Source of the DNA: Chlamydiales bacterium
GTDB taxonomy: Bacteria; Chlamydiota; Chlamydiia; Chlamydiales; JAAKFR01
Direction: 5' to 3'
Length of the DNA stretch: 55,543 nt
Assembly (NCBI GenBank): GCA_024233495.1
Contig: JACKPM010000008.1
Location: forward strand, 1 to 55,543
Shown: piece after piece, positions 7,738 to 15,937 of the stretch
Layout of the letters: each line of letters starts with the position of its first letter
Numbering within the stretch: position 1 is the first letter of the stretch
The notes under the pieces: model-generated
What the model was told of the DNA's origin: nothing
Databases searched by the model: none
What the model saw: only the letters and a program-made list of their open reading frames with translations
Program-made: the position numbers and the translations under genes

Positions 7738-9838
7738 GCGCATCACCTTCTACAGCGCAGAGACAAACTTCACCGTTCTTAAGCTCAAGCAGCCACGCAA
7801 AACTGAGCTCACCACAGTTGTCGGCTCCCTCCCCTCTGTCCAGCCTGGTGAGTGTCTTCGCCTCCAAGGTGATTGGAAGCAAAATCCGCAACACGGTATG
7901 CAGTTTGCTGTTGCAAAGTGGGAGGTGGAGACACCCAACGACGCGTATGGCATCCAGAAATATCTCGAGTCGGGCATGGTACGCGGCATCGGCCCCACTT
8001 TTGCCAAACGCATCGTCGATATCTTCAAAGAGAAGACGCTTGAGATTCTCGACACCAATCCCGATCTCCTTCTCACCATCGAAGGTGTAGGAAAAAAGAG
8101 AGTCGCTTCAATCAAACAGAGCTGGCATGAACACAAAGCGATCCGCTCCGTGATGCTCTTCCTCCAAAAGTACGACGTCTCACCCCTCTTTGCCACCAAA
8201 CTCTACAAGCTCTATGGCGATGACACAGTGGCTAGGCTGCAGGAAAACCCCTTCTCCCTCGCTCAAGAAATGCACGGCGTTGGGTTCAAAACAGCAGACA
8301 AAGTGGCTGAAAAGATGGGCTTTCCCAAAGATGCGACGCAGCGCATCGATACTGGTATTGAGCATGTTTTGCTTGAACTCTCAAGCGAGGGACACACCTG
8401 CTATCCACGCGATGCCTTTCTTGAAAAAGCGCGCGAGATGCTCGAAGTTGAAGTAGAGCACCGCCTCTCTCACTTGCTCAACGAGGGGCGTATCATCGAA
8501 GAGCGCGGCTTTTTATGGGCGCGCCGCCTCCACATGACCGAACACGGCATCGCACGCGAACTAAAACGTCTGCAAAGCGGCAAACAGAAACTACGCACCG
8601 TGGACACAGATAAAGCGATTGAGTGGGTTGAGGCGCGTCTGAACCTCGCACTTGCTCCGCTACAAAAAACAGCCGTTGCGCAAGCCATCACCGACAAACT
8701 CCACATCATCACTGGTGGACCAGGAACAGGGAAGAGCACCATTACTAACGCAATCTTGCGCGTCACAGAGAAGCTCACCCGTCACATTATCCTGGCCGCT
8801 CCAACAGGGCGCGCCGCAAAAAGAATGAGTGAAATCACAAGACGCGAAGCGCTGACCATCCATGCCCTGCTCCAATTTGACTTTCAAACAGGCGGCTTTA
8901 AACGAAATCGGGACAATCCGCTCAACTGTGACCTCCTCATTGTAGATGAGGCAAGCATGATCGATACCTCCCTCATGTACCACCTCCTCAAAGCTGTGCC
9001 CGACCACGCCCGCGTGCTCCTCATCGGTGATATCCACCAACTTCCAAGTGTTGGCCCCGGCAATGTGCTCAAAGATATCATCGAGAGCAAGCAGATACCC
9101 ACTACAGAGCTTACTGAAATTTTTCGACAAGCTAAGGGATCGCGCATCATCACGAATGCCCACCGTATCAACAAAGGAGAATTTCCCGAACTTACCCCTG
9201 AAAAGGGCTCTGACTTCTTCTTTGCCAAAGAGGAAGACCCTGCAGCAGCAGCTGCAAAAATCGTCGAGCTCGTCACGAAAAGACTGCCGAAAAGCTACAA
9301 CCTTAACCCTGTCGACCACATCCAAGTGCTCTGTCCCATGAAGAAAGGAGAGATCGGCACAGAGAACCTCAACTACCTGCTGCAAGAAGCACTCAATCCT
9401 CAGAAAAACTACTCTAACTTTGGAAGCCTCCGGCTCGCCCCTGGGGACAAAGTGATGCAAACCCGCAACAACTACGACAAAGAGGTGTACAACGGCGATA
9501 TTGGAAGAGTGGTTTCAATCGACGAGCAGCTCACTGTCCTTTTTGACAAGAAAGAGGTGACCTATGAATTTTCAGAGCTCTATGAGCTTGTTCTCGCTTA
9601 CGCCTGCTCAGTACACAAATATCAAGGAAGTGAAGCGCCCTGCGTTATTATCCCTGTGCATACCGCTCACTTCATGATGCTCCATAGAAACCTGCTCTAT
9701 ACAGCTGTGACGCGCGGCAGGCGCCTCGTTATCCTCGTGGGAACAGGAAAAGCGATTGCCATTGCCGTCGGAACAGATGACGTGAGAAAGCGGTATACCG
9801 GCCTGAAAGAAGCGCTAGGAGCGTACTGCTCTGTCTAG
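7712..9838 (+). CDS. recD2: RecD-like (RecD2) DNA helicase
   Basis: 708 residues, typical of the RecD2 type that acts without RecBC. The first third carries the RecD2 N-terminal region with helix-hairpin-helix-like segments (GIGPTFAKRIVDIF, IEGVGKKRVASI). Walker A is GGPGTGKSTITN near residue 335, Walker B is LLIVDEASMID near residue 408, and later motifs include LIGDIHQLPSVGPG, LTEIFRQAKGSRI and the C-terminal YAMTVHKYQGSE-like motif, here AYACSVHKYQGSE. It is a superfamily 1B 5'-3' helicase in DNA repair. It matches the position of CT033 in Chlamydia trachomatis, next to metG (CT032). The 3' end is only 25 bp from the convergent metG. Confidence 0.92.
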   Translation: MDQIFGIVERITFYSAETNFTVLKLKQPRKTELTTVVGSLPSVQPGECLRLQGDWKQNPQHGMQFAVAKWEVETPNDAYGIQKYLESGMVRGIGPTFAKRIVDIFKEKTLEILDTNPDLLLTIEGVGKKRVASIKQSWHEHKAIRSVMLFLQKYDVSPLFATKLYKLYGDDTVARLQENPFSLAQEMHGVGFKTADKVAEKMGFPKDATQRIDTGIEHVLLELSSEGHTCYPRDAFLEKAREMLEVEVEHRLSHLLNEGRIIEERGFLWARRLHMTEHGIARELKRLQSGKQKLRTVDTDKAIEWVEARLNLALAPLQKTAVAQAITDKLHIITGGPGTGKSTITNAILRVTEKLTRHIILAAPTGRAAKRMSEITRREALTIHALLQFDFQTGGFKRNRDNPLNCDLLIVDEASMIDTSLMYHLLKAVPDHARVLLIGDIHQLPSVGPGNVLKDIIESKQIPTTELTEIFRQAKGSRIITNAHRINKGEFPELTPEKGSDFFFAKEEDPAAAAAKIVELVTKRLPKSYNLNPVDHIQVLCPMKKGEIGTENLNYLLQEALNPQKNYSNFGSLRLAPGDKVMQTRNNYDKEVYNGDIGRVVSIDEQLTVLFDKKEVTYEFSELYELVLAYACSVHKYQGSEAPCVIIPVHTAHFMMLHRNLLYTAVTRGRRLVILVGTGKAIAIAVGTDDVRKRYTGLKEALGAYCSV

Positions 9839-9863
9839 CTTTACAAGACTTGCCAAGGTGGCA

Positions 9864-11861
9864 TTAGGACAAGACGGTGCCAGCGGGTAGGTCTTGAACG
9901 GCGGCAAGCTCGAGCTGCTTGTCGATCGAGCCGGCAAGCACCATCCCCTGGCTCTCAATCCCCATCAGCTTAGCTGGCTTAAGATTGGCCACAAGGACAA
10001 TCTTCTTCCCTACAAGCTCTTGTGGCGTGTAATGCTGACTAATTCCCGACACTACCTGGCGCGTCTCAAAGCCAATGTCGATCTGCAACTTGAGCAACTT
10101 CTTGCTCTTCTCTACCTTTTCAGCCGTCACAATCTTCCCAACACGGAGATCCACCTTGTCAAACTCATCGATCGAAATCATCTCTTTTAGAGGATCAAAA
10201 GGAGGCTCTTGCACAGAAGCGGCGTGCAACGCATTCAACTTTTCAATCTCTTGGTCAATCACGTGGTCCTCCACTTTTTGGAATAGAATCGATGGCTTCG
10301 GTAGCTTAGTGCCCACCTGAAGATCAAGCTCAACTACCTCTTGCCAGTTCGACATCTTGCCTGTGAATCCAAGCATGTGCCAGATTCTCTCAGACGTTGT
10401 CGGAATCAAAGGCGCACTCACAAGGGCAAGCAGCTTGATACACTCAAGGCAAAGTACAATCGTTGTCTCTTTCTGGGGATCCTTCCATGGCGTTTTTAGG
10501 TCAAAGTAGGTATTCCCCTCTTGCGCGAGCTCCATAATGAGTGTTGTCACTTTGCGCAAGCGATAAGAAGCATACGCCTCTTTGATCTCATCGGTAAGGC
10601 GCTTGAGTGTATTTTGGAAGCGCATGTCGATCTCCTCAAGCGCATGCGCCTTGGGGACTTCGCCATTACACTTGTTCTGCACAAAAACGAGAACGCGGTT
10701 GACAAGATTTCCAAACTTGCCAAGCAACTCTTGATTGCACCGCGCCTGAAAGTCTTTCCATGAAAACTCAGAATCTGACGTCTCTGGAGCATTCGCTGCA
10801 AGGCAGTAGCGAATCTGGTCGGCGTGAAAACGATCGAAAAAGTCGTCGAGCTCAATGATCCACCCATCCGACTTACTGAACTGCTTCCCCTCAAGGTTGA
10901 GAAACTCGTTTGCCACAAGATCGTCAACAATTTTGTATGGTTTATTTTGACCCATGATCATCGCGGGGAAGAAAACAGCGTGAAAAGGAATATTGTCTTT
11001 GCCGATAAACTGCACGTAACGCGTTGACTTCTCCTCCCAATACGGCTTCCAATCGGTGCCGCGCTCATGCGCCCACTCTTGGGTCGCTGTGATATAGCCA
11101 ATGGGTGCATCAAACCAGACATAAAACACCTTGCCATCCTCAAGCCCAAGCGGCACACCCCAGTCAAGGTCGCGCGTGATCGCACGCGCTCTTAACTCTT
11201 CGACGTAGTGCTTAGCAAATGCGAGCACATTGGGGCGCCAAGGGCGCGTCAACAAAAACTGCTCGAGCTCTTTTTGGAACTTGTCGAAAAGTAGATACCA
11301 GTGCCGCGTCTTTTTGAGCGAAAGGGGTGCTCCAGTGATTTTAGAGCAAGGATTCTTCAGATCAGGCGCCTCGTAGCTCGCGCCACACTTTTGGCACTCA
11401 TCACCACGCGCCTTCTCAAACCCACACTTAGGACACCCTCCCACCACATAGCGGTCAGCATAAAAGCGATCCTCTTCCTTAGAATAGAGCTGCTCGCACT
11501 CACGCGCTTCAATGTAGCCATTCTCATTGAGATCATCAAAAAACTGCTTTACCTCAGCAGGATGGAACTTTGTTGTCGTACGCGAATAGTGATCAAATGC
11601 GATATGGAACTTCTCAAAGAGTTGCTTATTGACCGCATGAAAGTGGTCCACCTGCTGCCGTGGCGTACGCCCAGCAAGCTCTGCACTCAATGTGATCGCC
11701 ATGCCATACTCATCTGAGCCACTAATAAAAAGAACGTCTGAGCCTTGAAGACGCTCAAAACGTGCATAACAATCTGCTGGAAGATATGCCCCTGCTACAT
11801 GTCCAAAGTGAATTGTCCCATTTGCATAGAGCAAAGCCGATGTAATGAGAACTCTTTTCAC
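9864..11861 (-). CDS. metG: Methionyl-tRNA synthetase with C-terminal tRNA-binding domain
   Basis: 665 residues. The class I HIGH-type motif is NGTIHFGH close to the N-terminus, and the KMSKS-type loop is QFSKSDGW near residue 330. A zinc-binding insert with CPKCG and CQKCG lies near residues 142-160. The last about 105 residues, beginning VDLRVGKIVTAEKVEKSKKL, are a Trbp111/EMAP-II-like tRNA-binding domain, which also mediates dimer formation. The enzyme charges initiator and elongator tRNA-Met. It is last in the operon yicC-gmk-rpoZ-like-metG, overlapping the rpoZ-like gene by 4 bp. Synteny equals CT032. Confidence 0.95.
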   Translation of the reverse strand: MKRVLITSALLYANGTIHFGHVAGAYLPADCYARFERLQGSDVLFISGSDEYGMAITLSAELAGRTPRQQVDHFHAVNKQLFEKFHIAFDHYSRTTTKFHPAEVKQFFDDLNENGYIEARECEQLYSKEEDRFYADRYVVGGCPKCGFEKARGDECQKCGASYEAPDLKNPCSKITGAPLSLKKTRHWYLLFDKFQKELEQFLLTRPWRPNVLAFAKHYVEELRARAITRDLDWGVPLGLEDGKVFYVWFDAPIGYITATQEWAHERGTDWKPYWEEKSTRYVQFIGKDNIPFHAVFFPAMIMGQNKPYKIVDDLVANEFLNLEGKQFSKSDGWIIELDDFFDRFHADQIRYCLAANAPETSDSEFSWKDFQARCNQELLGKFGNLVNRVLVFVQNKCNGEVPKAHALEEIDMRFQNTLKRLTDEIKEAYASYRLRKVTTLIMELAQEGNTYFDLKTPWKDPQKETTIVLCLECIKLLALVSAPLIPTTSERIWHMLGFTGKMSNWQEVVELDLQVGTKLPKPSILFQKVEDHVIDQEIEKLNALHAASVQEPPFDPLKEMISIDEFDKVDLRVGKIVTAEKVEKSKKLLKLQIDIGFETRQVVSGISQHYTPQELVGKKIVLVANLKPAKLMGIESQGMVLAGSIDKQLELAAVQDLPAGTVLS

Positions 11862-12058
11862 TCTTCTACGTCTTCGTCTTGAATCATATCCTCTTTATCC
11901 GCAATCACCTCAAGCACATCTGTAGCTAGGTGAGAGCGCATGCCGTCGCCAGCCATTACACGATCTTTTGCCAAACCAATGGCATAATTCACCAACTTGA
12001 ACGGGTTGGAGAAACGGTCATTCAACCGCTCATTCGTGAGTGTATCCTTTAAAGACAT
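11858..12058 (-). CDS. RNA polymerase omega-like small protein (CT031-like)
   Basis: 66 residues: short N-terminal helix, then RFSNPFKLVNYAIGLAKDRV, a loop with GDG, then a helix ATDVLEVIADKED and an acidic tail. This order and size resemble bacterial omega (RpoZ), whose core is FxLVxxAxxRA followed by a helix ALEEI. The position between gmk and metG supports this, because gmk-rpoZ is a common bacterial gene pair. In Chlamydia trachomatis the equivalent CT031 is, as I recall, annotated only as hypothetical. If correct, it would stabilise the beta-prime subunit of RNA polymerase. It starts 1 bp after gmk ends and overlaps metG by 4 bp, so it is a translationally coupled operon gene. Confidence 0.75.
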   Translation of the reverse strand: MSLKDTLTNERLNDRFSNPFKLVNYAIGLAKDRVMAGDGMRSHLATDVLEVIADKEDMIQDEDVEE

Positions 12059-12652
12059 CTATCTCCTCTTATGTTCCTGAGCAATAAAAATGCTCTTAAG
12101 TATTTGGTACGTCACTTCTAAATTGTCATTCACAATATGATAGTCATAGTGCGAAATCATCGTCATCTCTTTTTTTGCCCAACTCAAACGGCGCTCTATC
12201 GACTCAGCATCCTCCGTTTTCCGCTTTTCCAAGCGGTTGCGCAACTCCTCATATGAGGGAGGGCTGATGAAAATAAAAGTGGCATCCAGCTTCTTCTTCA
12301 CTTGCATCGCCCCTTGTGTGTCGATCACAAGTACAACATGCTTCCCCTCGTTTTCAAGGCGAAGCACCTCATCTGTGCGCGTTCCATACCTCTGCCCAAA
12401 AACTTCAGCATGCTCGAGAAAAACCCCCTCTTTCAAAAGCCTCTCAAACTGCTCTGGTGTAACAAAATCGTAATGCGTTCCCTTCGTCTCACCTAGGCGA
12501 GGCGCCCGCGTTGTCGTCGAACAACTCTCTGCAATCTCATGAGGAAACTCAGACAAAATCATATCAACCAACGTCGACTTTCCCGTCCCTGCAGGAGCGC
12601 TGATCACAAAAAGCTGCCCTTTTGAGGCATTTCCTAACACTTTTTCACTCAA
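12059..12652 (-). CDS. gmk: Guanylate kinase
   Basis: 197 residues, normal for the family. The P-loop is SAPAGTGKSTLV near residue 20, followed by the GMP-binding segment STTTRAPRLGE and HYDFVTPEQFERLL. The lid and C-terminal helix are also recognisable (FISPPSYEELRNRLEKRKTE, HIVNDNLE). It converts GMP to GDP with ATP, feeding GTP synthesis. It overlaps the end of yicC by 8 bp and abuts the omega-like gene, so all are expected on one transcript. Synteny equals CT030. Confidence 0.95.
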   Translation of the reverse strand: MSEKVLGNASKGQLFVISAPAGTGKSTLVDMILSEFPHEIAESCSTTTRAPRLGETKGTHYDFVTPEQFERLLKEGVFLEHAEVFGQRYGTRTDEVLRLENEGKHVVLVIDTQGAMQVKKKLDATFIFISPPSYEELRNRLEKRKTEDAESIERRLSWAKKEMTMISHYDYHIVNDNLEVTYQILKSIFIAQEHKRR

Positions 12653-13499
12653 CGTTCTGCACCTGTTCTCTCATCTTTTCCAGCTCGCTTTTGATCTCCA
12701 CAACAAGCGATGTATCTTGCGCCTTTGCCCCTATCGTATTGCTCTCGCGGATGAGCTCCTGCAGCAGAAAGTCTAGCTTCTTTCCGCACGCGCTTCCCTC
12801 TTGCATCGTCTTGCGAAACTTCTCTGCATGAATCTTAAAACGCACCACCTCTTCTGTGATGTCAATGCGCTCCGCATACACCACAATCTCGCGCAAAATG
12901 CGCTCCTCATTCTCTGGAGAACCAAACTCTGCAAGGCGCGCCTTCAACTTTTCCTGATAACGACTCGTCGCTCCCTCAGCAGTGCGCTCAATCTCCCCAA
13001 CATACTTTTCCAAAAGAGAGAGGCGCTCAGCCAAATCTTGTGCTAGCTTTTCTCCCTCCTCTTTTCGCATCGCTACCAAATGATCAAGAGCCGTCTCAAT
13101 CGCCTCAAAAACGGGGTCCTGGGGAAGCTCCTCCTCGTCCGTAACAAAAAGATCGCGCTCCTGTGCAATAAGGCTCAAATCAAAAGATCCTCCCACTTCA
13201 GCGGCAATCTCATCCCACCCCTCTTTCAAAGCGCGAGCAAGAGGCAAATTGGGGCGAAGGGGCGCTTTTTTCTCCCGCTGCCATACAAGTGAAAGGGAGA
13301 GCTGCCCCCGTTTGATATGCTTGGCTACTTTTGCACGAATTTCCATCTCAAGAGAAGAGAGAGCTCGAGGAAGATTCAGATTCACCTCAAGAAAACGGCG
13401 ATTTACCCCTTGGACTTCCACTGTGACCCGCCCCTCTTTTGAGAGCGCCTCACCTTGGCCATACGCCGTCATGCTTGAGAGTGAAAATTCTTTTTTCAT
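12645..13499 (-). CDS. YicC-family endoribonuclease-like protein
   Basis: 284 residues. The N-terminus has the YicC signature SSMTAYGQGE and the segment VEVQGVNRRFLEVNLNLP, and the C-terminal DUF1732 part has KLDFLLQELIRESNTIGAKAQD, which is close to invariant in the family. YicC proteins have been linked to RNA degradation and stationary-phase survival. The gene heads the operon with gmk, a pairing also seen in other bacteria. The ATG has no Shine-Dalgarno; a strong promoter lies so close that the transcript would start at or next to the start codon. Confidence 0.88.
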   Translation of the reverse strand: MKKEFSLSSMTAYGQGEALSKEGRVTVEVQGVNRRFLEVNLNLPRALSSLEMEIRAKVAKHIKRGQLSLSLVWQREKKAPLRPNLPLARALKEGWDEIAAEVGGSFDLSLIAQERDLFVTDEEELPQDPVFEAIETALDHLVAMRKEEGEKLAQDLAERLSLLEKYVGEIERTAEGATSRYQEKLKARLAEFGSPENEERILREIVVYAERIDITEEVVRFKIHAEKFRKTMQEGSACGKKLDFLLQELIRESNTIGAKAQDTSLVVEIKSELEKMREQVQNVE

Positions 13500-13505
13500 G
13501 CGGGG

Positions 13506-13534
13506 AGGATACCACTCTCCTTTTCAAAAGTCAA
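13506..13534 (-). promoter_or_regulatory. Sigma-70-type promoter of the yicC operon, probably leaderless
   Basis: On the minus strand TTGACT (13534-13529) and TATCCT (13511-13506) are separated by exactly 17 bp. Six bases then separate the -10 box from the ATG at 13499. The expected transcription start coincides with the start codon. Confidence 0.6.
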
Positions 13535-13804
13535 TGTGGATGTGTGATACGCTATACCAGGAATAAGTTTAATGGTTGTATTGAATAAAGAGACAGCACA
13601 CTGAGGCAGTATCTTTCGCCTCACAAAGGAGAAAATTTGACAACACCATCTAACTTTTTCAAAAATGGGTAACAGCAGCCAAGATCATTGTTTTTCCCTC
13701 CAGGGATAGACAAGAAATTGCAAAGCACGTATTGAAAATCAATCTGGACATCAATTGGAAATGAAAGTAAAATTTTTCTACCAAACAATTTTTTAGAAGG
13801 TTTT
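13535..13804. other. Intergenic stretch with a MITE-1 remnant
   Basis: No gene is supported between the yicC promoter and the ATG at 13805. A lone MITE-1 end lies at 13617-13650. An AGAAGG Shine-Dalgarno-like sequence just before 13805 belongs to the next gene. Confidence 0.5.
13617..13650 (-). mobile_element. Solo end of MITE-1
   Basis: CGCCTCACAAAGGAGAAAAT continues into TTGACAACACCATC and is followed by TA (13651-13652). It is the left end of MITE-1 in inverse orientation, with one base change; the rest of the element is missing. Confidence 0.7.
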
Positions 13805-14212
13805 ATGGTACTTCCAATCCCCTATACTTTTACTGGAACAACCCAGCTTAGTGGCCCAGAGCCTGACATGGCATTATTATCCAGAATCCCTATCAATAGC
13901 TTTCGACTGCTTCTGTGCGGGGACTCCTCTATCAAGATTGCGCTTCGCATAACAACTGAAAAGGTGCGCCTTATCTTCTGTGAGCAATTCGCTTCTTCTG
14001 AACCCCGATTTTACTTCGGATTGCGAGAGGATTCTATTGTCTTTTACTCCCGCCAAGCAACGGGCCAATACACGGAACAACACTGGCTCAACAAAAGCGC
14101 CCCAAATGCTGGAGGTCCTTTAGATCAAACTGTCGGGGCCGCTCTTTTGGAAAATGAACAAAATCCCTCCTTAAAAGGAGAAGATCTATCTTGCCCAATA
14201 GAGCACGATTAA
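13805..14212 (+). CDS. Member 1 of a six-member family of ~140-residue proteins
   Basis: 135 residues, no known family. Like five other genes up to 18712 it has a segment of the form small-helix, LxxIPxNSFRLLL, short loop, IKIALRITTEKVRLI, and after about 35 residues a segment ending QYTEQHWLN, which corresponds to the KWLDM/RWLDL motif of its relatives. It is the most diverged member. There is no signal peptide and no membrane segment. AGAAGG upstream is an acceptable Shine-Dalgarno. Paralogy by pattern is what the sequence shows; function is unknown. Confidence 0.6.
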   Translation: MVLPIPYTFTGTTQLSGPEPDMALLSRIPINSFRLLLCGDSSIKIALRITTEKVRLIFCEQFASSEPRFYFGLREDSIVFYSRQATGQYTEQHWLNKSAPNAGGPLDQTVGAALLENEQNPSLKGEDLSCPIEHD

Positions 14213-14449
14213 ATTTGATAGGTCCAAATGTTTGTGACAACATCTTTCGCTGGCACTTTCAACTATGTTCACCTTCGGGCACGTGATACTGATCTAGCTA
14301 CCCTCTACAATGTAGACTCATTGCTCTTACTCATACGCGCGTGAGGTGCGAGAGAGGGAAGAGAAGACGAAATTTTGATGATCTAGGGCTTGCATTTATC
14401 TCTTTTTCAAGAGTAGACTGCACATCAAATTCTTAAATTGGAGATCACA
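14213..14449. other. Intergenic region between family members 1 and 2
   Basis: No open frame with a recognisable product. The end carries GGAG eight bases before the ATG at 14450. I see no strong hairpin or promoter. Confidence 0.4.
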
Positions 14450-14875
14450 ATGGCAGCTATTCAATCAACTCCTTATGACGGCCTTCATCTTTATACAACT
14501 GAAGAGAAAGCAGTAGCAGCACTCGCCTCTCTTCCACCTGGGCAATGCAGGCTAATCAGAGTTTTGGCGGGAGCGCACAAAGTTGCCTTAAGACAACTTC
14601 AAGAAGACTTTGTTGAAGTCGTTACGATCCCCAGGCAAAGAGATTCTGCCCCGGCACGATTTGTTGGAGGATGCATGTTTCTTCAGGAAAGAGAGAATGC
14701 CATTGATGTGTTGGATTGGCAAAACCACATCCTTTCCAGAACCACATGGGTCGATCTCTCAGAACCTCTCCAGGCTAACCCTTGCAACATTGAAGCAGTA
14801 TTAATGGCTAACCGCGTGAATCACATCATGCCGGTGGTATATGTTCATACGCCTTATGCAGCACACATTCCCTAG
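14450..14875 (+). CDS. Member 2 of the six-member small-protein family
   Basis: 141 residues from the ATG at 14450, chosen because GGAG lies at a good distance; an in-frame TTG exists at 14438. The order of elements is YDGLHLYTTEEKAVAALASL, PPGQCRLIRVLAGAHKVALR, then QEDFVEVVTI and, after a variable stretch, TTWVDLSEP. It shares with its relatives the helix, the turn before a YR(V/L)-like strand, an A(L/Y)R strand and the W-D motif. This member has Arg inside the RLIRV strand. No signal peptide or membrane helix. Function unknown. Confidence 0.65.
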   Translation: MAAIQSTPYDGLHLYTTEEKAVAALASLPPGQCRLIRVLAGAHKVALRQLQEDFVEVVTIPRQRDSAPARFVGGCMFLQERENAIDVLDWQNHILSRTTWVDLSEPLQANPCNIEAVLMANRVNHIMPVVYVHTPYAAHIP

Positions 14876-14987
14876 GTGCTCCATAATATAATATGGCCTC
14901 CCTCTTAAATAAACTGCAAGATGCATGCACTCTTCTGCTTTTACGCTACTGTATTGTTTAGGGCTCGGGCCAAGTGTTTGTTCCTTA

Positions 14988-15517
14988 TAGAGTAGGTTCG
15001 CACCTTTACACCAATTCAAAATTGCATTTACACCATCTTTTAGATTATATTCTTTTTCAAACCTTCAAAAAGGAAATCCTAAATGTCAGCCCAAGTATTT
15101 GACGGCATAAGAGACTACCGCACCATCATTCAATCGGAGTACGATGTTGATTCTCTTCCCCTTGGACACTACAGAGTGATAACCGTCGCTAATAAGGTAT
15201 TTCTCGCTTGTAGAGAGACGCGCGCCCAGGTCTACATAGTGACAATCGAAGAATCTATAAACCCTATATTGAGCCAAAATTTCGTTCCAAATGACAGCTG
15301 CTTTAGGCTAGAATACGATCAAGACAAGCAATGCCGCTACATCTCTCTCTGTACTTTTGCCAATTGCACCTTGGAGACTATAAGATGGCTAGACATAGCC
15401 CCCTCCGCAAATCCAGACCCTAGGGTTAATGTTTATGACGAGGTATGGTACAACAAAGAGGAAGAGCTCATGCGAGGAAAAATTGTTTTATCTCGATACC
15501 AAAGAGCCTATCCATAA
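14988..15517 (+). repeat. Duplicated segment, copy 1 (partner 17301-17821)
   Basis: TAGAGTAGGTTCGC at 14988 recurs at 17301, and the two copies stay in register for at least the 95 bp up to the start codons at 15083 and 17396, an exact offset of 2313 bp. Similarity continues into the genes with more changes and small length differences. The upstream region is better conserved than the coding region. Confidence 0.85.
15083..15517 (+). CDS. Member 3 of the six-member small-protein family
   Basis: 144 residues. It begins MSAQVFDGIRDYRTI and has LPLGHYRVITVANKVFLACR, then YIVTIEE, and later QCRYISLCTFANCTLET followed by IRWLDIAP. It is the close relative of the gene at 17396, sharing the first residues, a nearly identical 95-bp upstream region and the downstream half. 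AAAAAGGA gives a good Shine-Dalgarno. It is followed by a truncated transposase gene. No signal peptide or membrane segment; function unknown. Confidence 0.7.
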   Translation: MSAQVFDGIRDYRTIIQSEYDVDSLPLGHYRVITVANKVFLACRETRAQVYIVTIEESINPILSQNFVPNDSCFRLEYDQDKQCRYISLCTFANCTLETIRWLDIAPSANPDPRVNVYDEVWYNKEEELMRGKIVLSRYQRAYP

Positions 15518-15567
15518 AGTAAAGATTTATACATACTCATACTGATTTTCATTTAATGGAGGTTTGT

Positions 15568-15870
15568 ATGTCAGGTCGTTTCGAAGGGTTGAGTGATTTT
15601 CAGTGGAGTATATTTTCACCGTTCATTCCAGATCTAGAGTATAAATTTGGCCGTCCTAGACCAAATAGAAGATCTATTTTAAACACAATTATTTACGTTC
15701 TTATAACAGGGTGCAGATGGTGCGATGTTCCTATAGGCAAACAATGGGCCAAGCGTAGTACCGCTCACAAATATCTTAAAATATGGAGCCAGGATAAGAC
15801 GTTTGACAATCTGAGAAGAGCCATGCTAGAAAGGCTGTGTTTGTTCCTCATAGAGTGCATTGTTGAATAA
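15568..15870 (+). pseudogene. Truncated IS5-family (DUF4096-type) transposase
   Basis: About 100 residues from the ATG at 15568, with GGAGG upstream. LSDFQWSIFSPFIP, GRPRPNRRSILNTIIYVLITGCRW and HKYLKIWSQDKTFDNLR are the N-terminal DNA-binding region (DUF4096) of IS5-family transposases of the IS427/IS1031 kind. The DDE catalytic part is absent. The frame runs out where a second IS begins, near 15857, so that IS probably interrupted it. I do not find its remainder to the right. Confidence 0.75.
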
Positions 15871-15937
15871 GTCAATCTCTGGAAGTCTTTTGGCTGATTT
15901 TACCCTCACTCGCATGATCTCTCACTCGGCGTCTTAC

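Noticed and set aside
8660..9460. 266-codon minus-strand open frame
   Set aside because: It is antisense to the helicase domain of the recD-like gene and has no recognisable protein features.
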